64,000 bases of DNA from NCBI RefSeq assembly GCF_027244095.1, contig NC_069662.1:18254501-18318500 (forward strand), given 5' to 3'. Shown piece by piece: positions 30,632 to 40,500 of the stretch (positions within the stretch are counted from its first letter, which is position 1; every line of letters begins with the position of its first letter). A program made the translations under genes and the position numbers. The stretch comes from Hemicordylus capensis. Taxonomy: Eukaryota > Chordata > Lepidosauria > Squamata > Cordylidae. The notes under the pieces are model-generated. The model did no database searches and was not told the origin of the DNA. It worked only from the letters and a program-made list of their open reading frames with translations.

Positions 30632-31722
30632 GAAGGCAGGAAAGATTGTCAGCTGGGCTGCCGCTTTCCTTAGCTGGGCGACTGTCTGGAGTCGCACCAG
30701 TGATTTCAGGTATATAGCAAGATGGAGAAGACACGGCCCCCTTGGCCATCTTAATCCTTCCTTCGCTGTTGTGTGGCTTCGCCTTTCCTCTCCCTCCAGA
30801 CTCCAGTGCCACAAAACAAGGAGATGACAACTTTCTAGAGCAGTTTCTGGAAGTGGCGGAGGGGCTGAAGGTCCCTAGATATCTCATGGATTTGTGGACC
30901 TATAATGAGATCCTCAGAAAGTCCTTTCAGAAAGTCAGGTGTACACATGCAGTAGCATGAGCTGGGTGAATGTTGAGGTGGTAGAAAGGATTGTATCACT
31001 TCAGATGAAAAGTGGGGAGCCACATTTTTAATGCTGCCTTACACTGGGGCGGTGGGGGGGAGAGACCCTGCCTGTAGGCAGAAAACTAGCAGAACTTTGA
31101 GAAAGCCAGAATAGAACCTTACTCCCTGGTGTTAGTTTTCTGCTTGCAGGAGTTTTTACATGGAAGAGTTTCTAAAGAAAGGCATCTCCCACGTGCAAGT
31201 CTGATGCAATAGAGAGGAGAGCTGGTCTTGTGGGTAGCAAGCATGACTTGTCCCATTAGCTAAGCAGAGTTTGCCTGGTTGCATATGAATGGGAGACTAG
31301 AAATGTGAGCACTGTAAGATATTATCCTCAGGGGATGGAGCCACCACTCTGGGAAGAGCAGAAGGTTTCACGTTCCCTCCCTGGCAGCATCTCCAAGATA
31401 GGGCTGAGAGAGATTCCTGCCTGCAACCTTGGAGAAGCCGCTGCCAGTCTGTGAAGACAATTCTGAGCTAGATAGACCAATGGCCTGACTCAGTATATGG
31501 CAGCTTCCTATGTTCCTATGTCCATTCTACCACCTCAGCATCCTATCACCTGCTGCATGTCTAGAGTGGGCCTTAGTTGTAAACCACCAAGCCCCACCCC
31601 AGGTCACAAAGACCCGAGCTTGCTCTTCCTCCTTCCTGTCCTAACCCCTTTTCTCCATCTCTAGGTACTTGGTATGTGTCAAGCACAAGAAAAAGATGTT
31701 GAGAAAAGCATTGGCCCATTAG
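23749..31722 (+). CDS. IZUMO3: IZUMO family member 3
   Basis: A testis membrane protein of the IZUMO family; in mice IZUMO3 is needed for acrosome formation. Exons are 23749-23974, 24071-24145, 25368-25457, 26993-27010, 27145-27225, 29268-29358 and 31665-31722 (stop TAG). Splice borders are AG/GT; phases are 1,1,1,1,1,2. The sum is 639 bases, 212 residues. There is a signal peptide to about residue 21, then CLHCD (C22, C25), then helices to 130. ACSEDC (131-136) is encoded by an 18-base micro-exon. The hinge [17 protein letters not shown] matches human IZUMO3 (EGPILDCWTCLR) closely. A membrane helix spans about 175-199, with a short basic tail ([13 protein letters not shown]) that resembles the human HRRKM tail. 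A second Met lies at 23758. For exon 5, starting at 27145 rather than 27148 keeps alignment with the human protein. Confidence 0.93.
24303..24436. mobile_element. hAT-type foldback MITE in IZUMO3 intron 2
   Basis: CAGGAGAGGCCAGTCTGAGG and its inverted end CCTCTGGTTGGCC; arms CTGCAACACCCATTACCCC and GGGATGATGGGAGTTGTAGT. Confidence 0.75.
24632..24933. mobile_element. Non-autonomous hAT element with 8-base target duplication
   Basis: Exact duplications CAAGTGAC at 24624-24631 and 24934-24941. Ends CAGGGGCCTAACTAT and CCTTGCTACGCCCCTG are inverted. Same end type as 21582-22154. Confidence 0.85.
25145..25270. mobile_element. Foldback MITE, ACAGGGA-ended subfamily
   Basis: TGTAACAGGGAGTCCCAGAT and ATCCGGGAATCCCTGTTACA are inverted; inside, GGGATTATGGGAGTTGTAGT. 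Confidence 0.75.
25309..25333 (+). repeat. (CT)n microsatellite
   Basis: About 12 CT units, 35 bases before IZUMO3 exon 3. Confidence 0.9.
25590..25790 (+). mobile_element. LINE tail, probably L2-like
   Basis: T-rich text ending in ATCTGAAAAGCAGGATATCA and AACAAATAAACAAATAA. Confidence 0.4.
26280..26950 (+). mobile_element. L2-like LINE, 3' part, in IZUMO3 intron 3
   Basis: Translates to [20 protein letters not shown] and [20 protein letters not shown], the end of an L2-type ORF2. A long 3'UTR follows and ends in ATAAATAAAA. Confidence 0.75.
27583..27722. mobile_element. hAT-type foldback MITE in IZUMO3 intron 5
   Basis: GGGTTCTCAACCTGCGGCAC against GTACCACAGGTTAGGAAAACCC; arms CTACAACTCCCATCCTCCC and GATGATGGGAGTTGTAGT. 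Confidence 0.8.
27725..27912 (+). mobile_element. tRNA-headed Sauria-type SINE
   Basis: GCAGCTCAGTGATAGAGCAT (A box), ACAGGTTCAATCCCAGGCAT (B box), CTGCCAGTCAGTGTTGACAA and AAGGCAGCTTCATAGGAAC. Confidence 0.85.
27913..28190 (-). mobile_element. 5S rRNA-headed Sauria SINE
   Basis: Reverse copy. Its 5' head reads GCTAAGCAGGGTCTGCTCTG and ATATGAATGGGAGACTAGAA, like the 5S rRNA internal promoter. The shared body GACTGGCAGC-type and GGCAGCTTCCTAGGTTCC follow. Confidence 0.85.
28690..29115 (+). repeat. Unclassified repeat with CTAGCTG start and TCTCGCGAGA
   Basis: Begins ACTAGCTGGTCCGAGTGCAG and ends TTTAAGAGAATTATATAG. The inside is almost all pyrimidine on plus, then CTCTCGCGAGAG at 29057-29068. 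Relatives at 38992, 41030 and 44712. Confidence 0.6.
29715..30130. mobile_element. Probable DNA-transposon remnant
   Basis: GGATCTCAGTATTCATGCGG, TTGTACTGCGGATACCAAAT and AATACGGATACTGCGAATAT point to a Tc1/mariner- or Tigger-like non-autonomous element; partner end near AACCCGCAGATACACGAGG. Class is a guess. Confidence 0.4.
30245..30570 (+). mobile_element. L2-like LINE 3' end
   Basis: Carries ACGGGGCCTTCTCTGTTGCT, CTCTGGGAAGCACTTCCTAC and CTGACAGCTTTTAAAAAGTC, then a tail with CACCCAGAGATGGAAGTTAG. Confidence 0.7.
30578..30630 (+). repeat. (ATCT)n microsatellite
   Basis: About 13 ATCT units. Confidence 0.97.
30800..30938 (+). other. Exon-like open segment in IZUMO3 intron 6
   Basis: A pyrimidine tract and CAG at 30791-30799 precede 139 bases, open in one frame (46 codons, includes [20 protein letters not shown]), ending at AG|GTGTAC. 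Read that way it enters in phase 1 and leaves in phase 2, the same as IZUMO3 exon 6, so it could only replace that exon. Spliced after exon 6 (phase 2) it would instead add a short basic tail ending CHKTRR. No family was recognised. Confidence 0.3.
31215..31515 (+). mobile_element. 5S rRNA-headed Sauria SINE, near full length
   Basis: AGCTAAGCAGAGTTTGCCTG and TATGAATGGGAGACTAG (5S-like), then GGGCTGAGAGAGATTCCTGC, GCCGCTGCCAGTCTGTGAAG and GGCAGCTTCCTATGTTCCTA. Sits in the last IZUMO3 intron. Confidence 0.9.
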
Positions 31723-31784
31723 GTGTGTGAGATGCCAGAGGACCCTTCCAGGACACGCCCCACACGGCCTTGAATTTCAGATCA

Positions 31785-31790
31785 AATAAA
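31785..31790 (+). terminator. Polyadenylation signal of IZUMO3
   Basis: AATAAA 63 bases after the IZUMO3 stop codon, in unique sequence, giving a short 3'UTR. Confidence 0.75.
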
Positions 31791-31989
31791 ACTTGTTTGG
31801 AAAAGGATGGTTCTGTTTAAGGTTCAGAGAGCAGAGAAGAGCGGGGCTGAAGTCCTGGATTCCCTGGAAGTTTTTCACACAGGTCTTTGTGACCTGGGGT
31901 GGCTCCTCTGGAACGGAGGGTCACACACCTCTAGCAGTTGTTTGACAGGCAGGAATAAAGCAGGAAAGCTTCTTGCATTGTTATATGTG

Positions 31990-32520
31990 CCGGTGGGTAG
32001 CCACCTAATGGTGCAGCAGGAAGTAACTTGCCTAGGGAGCAAGAGGTTGCTGGTTCGAATCCCCACTGGTATGTTTCCCAGACTGTAATGGGAGATGCCT
32101 ATATCGGACAGCAGCAATATTGGAAGATGTTGAAAGGCATCATCTTATAATGCACGAGATGGCAATGGTCAAGTAAAGGTAAAGTGTGCTGTCAAGTTGG
32201 TGTTGACTCCTGGCAACCACAGAGCCTTGTGGTTCTCTTTGGTAGAATACAGGAGGGGTTTACCGTTGCCATCTCTCATGCAATCTGAGAGGATGCCTTT
32301 CAGCATCTTCCTATATCACTGCTGCCTAATATAGATGTTTCCTAGTCTGGGAAACATACCCGCGGGGATGTTTAGATTCGAACCGGCAACCTCTGGCTTG
32401 ACAATCAAGTCATTCCCCCCGCTGTGCCATTACCCGTTCTGTATTCTACCAAAGACAGCCACAGGGCTCTGTGGTCACCAGGTGTCGACACCGACTGAAC
32501 GGCACTTTACCTTTATGTGC
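31990..32520 (+). mobile_element. tRNA-derived SINE split by an inverted copy of itself
   Basis: The outer copy is on plus: B box TGGTTCGAATCCCCACTGGT near 32050, body to about 32165, resuming near 32436 with ATTCTACCAAAGACAGCCAC and ending CACTTTACCTTTAT. The inner copy, 32166-32435, is reversed and ends in CGAACCGGCAACCTCTGGCT. Confidence 0.8.
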
Positions 32521-32822
32521 GAGTGGCTGCCTGTCCAGGTGGGGCAGGTCAAGCTTGTTTCCACTCTTCTTCTTGCCCCATCCTGGCTGCCTCACTTGCT
32601 CTCGTCTTGCCGTAGCGTTAACCCTAGATGTGGAGGCTGGTCATTCACCCAGTTCTCCAATCTAGTGAATGACCAGCCTGCACACCTGGAGTTAACGCGA
32701 CTGAGGAGCAAGGCAAGGGAGAACAAGGAGGCAGCCAGGGTGGGGTGAGAAGAATGGAAGCGAGCCACACCCACAATTCATTTTCCACCTGCCCTGCCCC
32801 ACCCAGATGAGCTGCCACTGCC
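32520..32822. mobile_element. Foldback element, about 300 bases
   Basis: Two arms of roughly 140 bases meet near 32668: GGCTGGTCATTCACCCAG faces AGTGAATGACCAGCC, and CAGGTGGGGCAGG faces CCTGCCCTGCCCCACC. A related, worn block lies near 40400-40470. Confidence 0.75.
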
Positions 32823-33449
32823 ATGTCCACACCTTTCAGGTTTTAGAGGAGATCCATATTCTAATCCATATTAGAATTAATAGAGAGGAGGAGACTGAGG
32901 AGGAAATCCAGACATGAACACTCCAGGAAGAGCCCTATTTTAATGCCGGTGGTGGAGGAAGAGGATGGGCTGTAGGCATCCCAGGGTCTTTGACTTCCTA
33001 CTTGACCATGTGACCAATACTGGATTTCTTGGTATTTCTTGGAATTTCTTGGTATTTCCTACAGATCACCTCCTGTCTCTCTCCAATATGTTATACACAC
33101 ATGCACATTTAGATCTGGTCTAGGACAAGGATCTGCATTTTAAGCCCACCAAAGCCTCTGTAACCAGCATGTTCCTAATCTAGCTAGGACATTTGCTTCT
33201 CTGAGAATGCTTCAGATGGAGAACTTTCTCTTTTAATGACTTGGCTGCAATCCTAGGAACACTGTTCTGCATAGGAAGTGAACATGATGGGACTCACTAC
33301 TGGTAAACATGCATAGATTTTGCTGTTGATCATTTCCTCCATATATATATATATAATGCTTAATTGGTGCTCTTTCAGTTACTGGAGGGAGCGGAATACC
33401 GGTAAGCAATATTTTGGCAAAACTATCCTCTGAATTATCATGAATGATT

Positions 33450-33730
33450 ACTAAAATGCCTGCAGCCTTTTCAGTTTTTGGCAGAGTGAGATGAAAATAA
33501 TAGGGATAGGAACTTTTCGTGAGGGCATGAAGTCTGCCAAACTGCAGAAAATTTGTTCAGGGGTTTCTGTTGATAACTTTTGAAGTTTGGGGTTCCCCCC
33601 TATACATTTTTTGTTTCTTGGCAGATGGGGATGAAAATTGCAGGCGTTAGATTCTCATCTGGAGGCATGAAGTCTGCCTAATAGCAGACAAGTTTGACCA
33701 GTGATGTCTGTGCAGGGATACTTTGAATCT
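33450..33730. repeat. Tandem pair of diverged units of about 140 bases
   Basis: GGCAGAnnGnGATGAAAAT and GGCATGAAGTCTGCC recur about 145 bases apart, followed each time by a TTTGA- and GATGTCTGT/GTTTCTGTTG-like stretch. Confidence 0.6.
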
Positions 33731-34021
33731 TAGGACACGATCGCTCCCAAGCGCCCTCTCCCACAAAGCAGAGCCTTGGCATATATCTGAGCTGAGAGTG
33801 ATGAAGCAAGCTGGGAGACAGCTGGAACGCAAGTGGAGGAAAACTCGGGATGAGTCTGAGCGAACACAGATTAGAGTTCATTATCGAGCCTGTTCTATAG
33901 CAGTAATGGAACAAAAGAAATGGGTTTTCCCATCCACCATTGCATCCTCTCAATATTGTCTAGTGGGTCTTTTCCAGGTGGTGCAGGGCCTCTTGAAATC
34001 TGGCCTCGGGCAAGATTATAT

Positions 34022-34023
34022 TA

Positions 34024-34072
<49 letters not shown>
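34022..34072 (+). repeat. (ATT)n microsatellite
   Basis: About 17 ATT units at the A-tail side of the neighbouring SINE. Confidence 0.95.
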
Positions 34073-34074
<2 letters not shown>

Positions 34075-34268
34075 ATTTATATCCCTCTCTTCCTCCAAAG
34101 AGCCCAGAGCGGTGTACTACATACTTACGTTTCTCTTTCACAACAACCCTGTGAAGTAGGCTAGGCTGAGAGAGAAGTGACTGGCCCAGAGTCACCCAGC
34201 TGGTATCATGGCTGAATGGGGATTTGAACTCGGGTCTCCCCGGTCCTAGTCCAGCATTCTAACCAACC
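34073..34268 (-). mobile_element. MIR-like CORE SINE inside the L2-like LINE
   Basis: Reverse of the tRNA-like head, GGGCCAGTCACTTCTCTCTC core and CTTTGGAGGAAGAGAGGGAT tail. Confidence 0.85.
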
Positions 34269-34341
34269 CTCAGTAGCATTCTGTGATGCATTTGCACAGC
34301 ACTTTGAGGGTAAAGCAGCTCACATTCACCTGGAGTTAGAC

Positions 34342-34500
34342 CAGGCCTGCTCAACCTTGGCCCTCCTGCAGATGCTGACCTACAACTCCCATAATCCCTG
34401 GCTATTGGCTACTGTGACCTCAGTAGTCTATAGCCAGGGATTATGGGAGGAGTTGTAGTCCAAAAACAGCTGGTGGGGGGCACTAAGTTGAGCAGGCCTG
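34342..34500. mobile_element. hAT MITE inserted in the L2-like LINE
   Basis: Ends CAGGCCTGCTCAACCTTGG and AAGTTGAGCAGGCCTG are inverted. Exact 8-base duplication AGTTAGAC at 34334-34341 and 34501-34508. Confidence 0.93.
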
Positions 34501-35537
34501 AGTTAGACTTTACAGCTGATGCAGTGTCATCGGAAGAGATGACCAGAGTACCACCTGGTCCAGTTTTGCTGGAAGAGTTTCAATGATCAGTGCCCAAGGA
34601 TGTGGACAAGGTGTTCAGTTGAGTTGGGCTGCCCATATGTATGCTTGACCCTTGCCCTTCATGGCTTACTAAATCTAGTAGGGAGGAAATCTTTATCTGG
34701 GCCCAGCAGGTTCTAAATGTCTCATTTTGAGAGGGAGTGGTCCCAGCTTTGTGGAAGAAAGACCACTCGTAAAGCAACCTAATCTGGACCCAGAGGATGT
34801 AAACAACTATAGGCCTGTGACCAATATCCCTTTCCTGGGCAAGGTTCTTGAGTGTGTAGTGGTCAACCAGCTCCAGACACTCTTGGAGGAAACAGATTAT
34901 CTATCTATTTCAATCAGGCTTCAGGCCTGGCTTTGGAACAGAAACTGCTTTGGTCACCCTGTCTAGAGAGAGAGAGATGGGGAAGTGCAACCCTGTTTTT
35001 CTCTTGGACCTCTCAGCGGCTTTCAATACCATTGACCGTGGGATCCTTTTGGATAGGCTGGCCGAGTCCAATGTGGGAGGCACTGCTTGGAGGTGGTTCC
35101 ACTCCTACCTCGAGGTCTGTTTCCAAAAGGTGGTGCTGGGGGATTACTGCTCAACCCCTGGACAGTTGTGCTTTGGGGTTCTGCAGGGTTCCATTCTTTC
35201 CCCTATGCTGTTTAATAATCTACATGAAATCGCTGGGAAAGGTCATCTGGAGATTGGGCCTGAGATGTCGTCAGTATGCAGATGATACTCCATTGTATCT
35301 CTCTTTTTCATCAGACGCAGGCAAGGTGGTGACAATCCTGAATCTGGGCCTGGGTGCAGGAATGGACTGGAGGAGGGTAAACAAGCTGAGACTAAGTCCA
35401 GACAAGACAGAAGTGTTGTTGGTTGGTGGTTCATCTGCCTGGGTGGTGTCCAGCCTGTTCTAGATGGGGTCACGCTCCCCCTGAAGGACCAGGTTAACAG
35501 TCTGGGGGTGCTAATTGATCCAGCATTGTCACTAGAG

Positions 35538-35673
35538 CAGGCCTGCTCAACTTAGGCCCTCCAGATATTTTTGGACTACAACTCCCAAAATCCCCAGCCA
35601 CAGTGGCCAATAGCAAGGGATTATGGGAGTTGTAGGCCAACATCTGCAGGAGGGCCAATGTTGAGCAGGCCTG
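35538..35673. mobile_element. Second hAT MITE inserted in the L2-like LINE
   Basis: CAGGCCTGCTCAACTTAGG and TGTTGAGCAGGCCTG ends; exact duplication CACTAGAG at 35530-35537 and 35674-35681; arms CTACAACTCCCAAAATCCCC and GGATTATGGGAGTTGTAGG. Confidence 0.93.
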
Positions 35674-36419
35674 CACTAGAGGCTCAAGTGGCCTCTGTGG
35701 CTCGGAGCGTCTTTTATCAGCTTCGGCTGCTACACCAGCAGCAACCTTACCTGGATAGAGAGAGATTGGCCACAGTTACTCATGCTCTGGCAATCTCTTG
35801 CTTAGATAACTGCAATGTGTTGTATGTGGGGCTGCCTTTGAAAACAGTCCAGAAACTGCAAGTGGTACAAAATAGGGCTGCAAGATTATTAACTGGGTCC
35901 AGGCATTTTGATCATATTACGCTAGTAATATGCCAATTCAAAGAGCTGTTTTTAACCTTTAAAGCCCTAAATGGCTTGGGACTGGGTTACCTGAAAGAGT
36001 GGCTTGCCCCATACGTACCGATTCGGACCTTAAGATCTTTAGAGGCCCTGCTCCAAGTGCTCCTGCCAAACAAAGTGAGGTGGGTGGCTACTAGGGAAAG
36101 GGCCTTTTCGGTGGTTGCACCCCGTTTATAGAACAGCCTCCCCAGTGAGGTTCACCTGGCACCATCACTTTGTTCTTTTATATGTCAGGTGAAGACCTTT
36201 CTGTTCACTCAGGCTTTTAAAAATTGATTTTTAAAATACACGTTTTTAAATTGTTTTATATTGTATTGTGTGTGTGTGTGTTGTGATTTGATGTGTTTTA
36301 TGTGTTTTTATTGGCTGTTTTAATGTTGTGTTGTAAGCCACCCAGAGAACAATTTTTTATGGAGAGGCTAAGAAATAAAGTAGATGATGATGATGATGAT
36401 ATAATTTAATTTAATTTAA

Positions 36420-36660
36420 TTAATTAGTAACACACCTTGGGCATCAATAAAATTACAACTCATCAACTATAGAAGGCCACACTACTCAGGACAGCACGAA
36501 TACTACAACGATATATTTAATTCTTCTTTAGTTATCCTAGAGACCCTTGGAAAGGGCCCGATAATTAAAGTACCAAATCCAGTCAATAACATCTTGTAGA
36601 CTGTGTGTAAATAGCATAACAAACATAGACTAAACAAATAAACAAATAAATAGTTACTGT
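36420..36660 (+). mobile_element. R4-like LINE 3'UTR
   Basis: CAGTCAATAACATCTTGTAG and ACTGTGTGTAAATAGC match the 3'UTR of the reverse copy at 16012; it ends in AAATAAACAAATAAATAG. Confidence 0.6.
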
Positions 36661-37332
36661 TAAGGTTTTCCAGTTCTTCTTTGTTTTAGTTTTTCAGATA
36701 CCCCTGCGCCCACAAGTCACTGAAATGGCAACTATGTAGAAAATCAGGATCCTGGATGGTGTGGTTTCTATGCATCAAGGAGAACAATGTGGTTTCACAA
36801 TAAAAATAGTGGGGAGGGCAGAAGACCGCAACAGCAATATATGTCCTTGATTAAAAAAGAAAAAAACGCTGCAAAGGGAAATGACTGGAAGTAAAATGGC
36901 AAAAGTGTGGTCAGTGTGTGGAAGTGGGGTGGGGTGGGGGTCTGGCTTGTGAATCAGCTCTTCCGTGCATCAGTCTACATGTCTGCTCATCACACAAGTT
37001 GTTCCATTAGCTTTTTCAAGTCAGTCTGAGCAATAAAAGTAACAGATGTTTTGTGGGAATAGTGGAATGGCAACATCATGTAGACACCCCATAAAATCCC
37101 TGTCAATAATCAGTGTTGACTATCAAACAAATTGTCATCAGGAAGCACCCTGAGAGAGAAGCAGGGCACAGTGGATTAGAGTACTGTGTAAGTATAGAAT
37201 ATTGTTCGGAGTGGGGTCTGAATGCCTGGACACCTGGGTTCTTTGGCTGGAGGGAAATAGGCATAGTTATCGCCAGATCTTTGCAGATACAACAAAGATG
37301 GGGCAAATACACAATTGAGGAGTTTTTTGGGG

Positions 37333-37338
37333 TTTATT
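37333..37338 (-). terminator. Candidate polyadenylation signal of IZUMO2
   Basis: AATAAA on the minus strand (TTTATT on plus), about 200 bases past the IZUMO2 stop. Confidence 0.55.
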
Positions 37339-37537
37339 ATGGGATGTCCAGGGATAGGGAGAGGAAGAGAGGATAAGATGAGTGGGTTAGAAGAGGAAAC
37401 ATTTTTCTGGGTAGAAAAGCAATTTCAGAGGTTGTTGTAAGGTTACGTGGACCGAATCCTAAACTTCACAAGGTGGAAGTTAAAGAGGACCTTTTCTATC
37501 AGATGTCCTTTAGAGGTGCGAAGAGGGCAGATCTCAG

Positions 37538-40500
37538 CTAAACGTACTCGAACATCCGGTTTCTCCAGTATGTAATAATCCTGGGGGAAAGAGAGAGTTA
37601 GTGCCCCCCAAAAAACCCTCCCTAACCCTTTTACCATTGCTGTTGTTCCCTCTGGTGTGGGGACAAGCTCTTTTACAGAAAGTTCCCTTCCTTGGAGGAA
37701 AGCTGTAGCTGACTCTGGAGTGGAGGTCGGCTGTTTATACTCACACGCCTATAATCACCAGGAATAGCAGTGCACCCATTGACAAGACAATCGCAACTCC
37801 GTTTCGGGCAATATTTGGTTCCTGCAGCGGGGCCCCATAGCGAAGGGACACACGGTCCTGGGAATCAACTGGAAGTAGAGAGCCCAGATTTGGTGTGTGA
37901 AAGACAGGTTCACACCAATGATAGCTTCCATCCCTAAGCAAATAGCAGCTTTCCAGAACGATGGCAGTGGCACAGAAGTAAAGGGTTCTCTTGATCACCC
38001 ACATACCACTCAAACTTCTTTTTAAAATAAAAACTCACAAACAAGGCCAAGCTGCACACTTAGCGTGCAAAATTTGACCCAGAGATATATTTATAAAACT
38101 GATCCTTCTGTAGTGCTGCCCCCCCCCGAAAATCTCCTTCCCCCCACCCAATGTCACACCCTGCTCTTCTTTCTTTTTATCTCCTGTCATGGTGTCAATA
38201 TGGATGTTAGACCTCCATAAAGGCATATGGTTCAGGCTTAGCCCTAGCACAGAAAAGAAGATCAGAGGCCAAGAATCAAGGGCTAATATAGTGTAATGAC
38301 TAAGAGATGACATTATGAACCATGAGGCCCCCAATTCCAATTACACCTCACTAGGGAGTCTTCAGCAAGCCACTATACACTAGGCCTCAGTCCTCACTTG
38401 TGACATGGGAATAATAAAATGGAGCCTACCCTATAGGACCGTTGTACAGTTTTCTGAGATAATATATGTAGCATTTTGTTAAATGCTATATAAATGACAA
38501 CTTTAGGAGCCATGTACTCAGTGCTGAGGGAAATAACACACATCCTTTAACGTACAAGGTCTGTGTACATGGAAGTAATATGCTTGGGGACACTTAAAAC
38601 TTCTTTCCTCTTAACTTTGCGCAGGTGTGTGTGTGTGTGTGTGTGTGTTTTCACTCGTTAGGAACACATTTTTGAGAAATTTTCTTTGACACTCATGAGT
38701 AAGGGCCGCCCTCTGCCACTGTGGCTGGGGATTATGGGAGCTCTAGTCCAAAAACAGCTGGAGGACCGAAGTTGAGCAGGCCTGCCATAACCCAACTGAA
38801 TATCCCAGCTTTACCTACCAAAACACTGACTCTGTGTCAAGCAAACAGCACTGGTCTCTTGGCAGTATCTGCAGTCAAACACTTTGTATCGGAGCCAGAC
38901 TGCAAAGGTAGGAGATTTGGGGTGGGTGGGGGCGGGACAGGATGAAAGAGAAAGAAAGCATGAGAAATGCCCGTCACAGAATAAAGACAACTAGCTGGTC
39001 CGGTGCAGAGCATCTGCGCCCCTAGTTCTCCCTGTCTCTTCTTCCCATCTTCATTCCCGACCCCCTTCAGCCCCAGTCCGTGCTCTCCCTCTCAGTCCGC
39101 TTTCCCTCCCTGCCGGCTGGCCCTTCCCTTCCCTTCCCTTCCCTCCCGGCCGCCTTTCCTTCTCCACCCGCCAGTGACGGTGGTTTCCCTCGCTGGCCAG
39201 CCTGACCGATGCTTTCCCTGCACGCCTGCTGCTGCCATATCCTCAGCCCGTACCCGGAGCTATCTGGCAGCTGCTCACAAACTCTCACGACAGCTGCCAC
39301 ACATGGGATAAACCACAGGTACCTCTTAAATAAATATAAAGATAGAGTTTAATTTAACTTTAACTTTGAGATTGTTTTAATGAAAGGCGGTATATAAATT
39401 CAACAATCAATCAATAAATAAGCTCCTCCAGAGCCCAGAACAAGGATCTGGCCTACCAGGTTCTCTAACCCAATCACTCTTCTCCCAGAGAGATTCGCAA
39501 TTCCTAAGACACAGGGTGGAACTAGGCAAGATGTGAGGGTTGTTAACAGGGCCGGACCGTCCACTAAGCAGACCTAGGCAATCGCCCAGTTCTTGGGGGT
39601 GGGGGCGCCACAGCTCCCTGGGTCGAAGTTGAGTGAGCAGGGCCTAACCCCTAGGCCCTTTCCAGATTACCCACTACAACAAAAGTAAAATGCTTCGGCT
39701 TGTGCTGATTGCATTGAAAACATAAAGGACTGAAGCTGTTTGTTGTGCAAATCCACCAGCAGGGGGAGCAGTCTTTTCTAGCTTGCGCAAAACTCTACAA
39801 CAGAAAAATACAGCTATATTTTTGTGCTGCACATGTGGCGTTATAGGACTGTAATGCAGCACAAACCCCAAAGAGGGCATTGGAAATGTGAATGGCACCT
39901 TGCTGACAGCGCAGGGTCTGCGATGTCAAAACACAGGAAGTTCGGAAGCACACTTAACGGACACATAGTGACACTGTTGTAGTGCCCAATCTGGAAAGTG
40001 CCTTACCGGGCCTCTGGTTTGCTTTCCTCCTCCCCTCCGCTCAGCGCGTCCCCACCTCCTCTCTGCCTTGCTCTGCTCTGCTATTGCTGCGGCTGCTCAG
40101 GTGGGAGCCTCCATCCTGGTTTCTCAAGTGCCGGCCTGACCCCAAACAGGAAGCAATTGTTGCACATGACAGTTGGTTTGGCTGAGGTTGGGCCTGGTGG
40201 GTCATGGAGGGAAGCTCCTCGCAGCACCATTAAAAACTGCCTCCCTGGGCCATTGAGCGGTTAGTGGGCCCTGAGGGCCACAAGGCTTGCGCTACTGAGG
40301 GGAGAAAGGCAGCATCTGTAGAGGACAAGTCGGTGTCAGGTGGGCTTCGAGCTTCTCAGCACTTTCCCCCTCTCCCACTATAGCACCAAACCAGTGCGGG
40401 CTAGTCATGAATTGGTAATCTGTGTGGGCTGATCATTCAACCAGGGGAATGAGCAACCTGTGCAGCTGAAGTTAAAGCTGGGGGAGGAGGGGGGCTCTGC

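Larger units (their letters stand above)
33723..36390 (+). mobile_element. L2-like LINE, ORF2 and tail, with three insertions
   Basis: Translated pieces in order: RQLERKWRKTRDESERTQIR, NNYRPVTNIPFLGKVLE, PVFLLDLSAAFNTIDRGILL, QYADDTPLYLSFSSDAG (catalytic YADD), PDKTEVLLVGGS, YVGLPLKTVQKLQVVQNRAA and FKALNGLGLGYLKEWL. The tail holds CACCCAGAGAAC. It is interrupted by an (ATT)n plus SINE block at 34020-34268 and MITEs at 34342 and 35538. Several frame breaks make it inactive. The jockey/L2 group is clear; the subfamily is not. Confidence 0.85.

Noticed and set aside
31215-31330. 5S rRNA gene
   Set aside because: Only the internal promoter-like part matches, and it is fused to a Sauria SINE body.
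34727-36131. Host gene on plus with reverse-transcriptase-like frames
   Set aside because: The order of motifs and the tail show an L2-like LINE with several breaks.
37443-37637. Open frame on minus over the last IZUMO2 exon (DYYILEKPDVRV...)
   Set aside because: It is in the wrong frame for the spliced gene. Phase 2 entry at 37580 gives ITYWRNRMFEYV and a stop, which matches the human IZUMO2 end.
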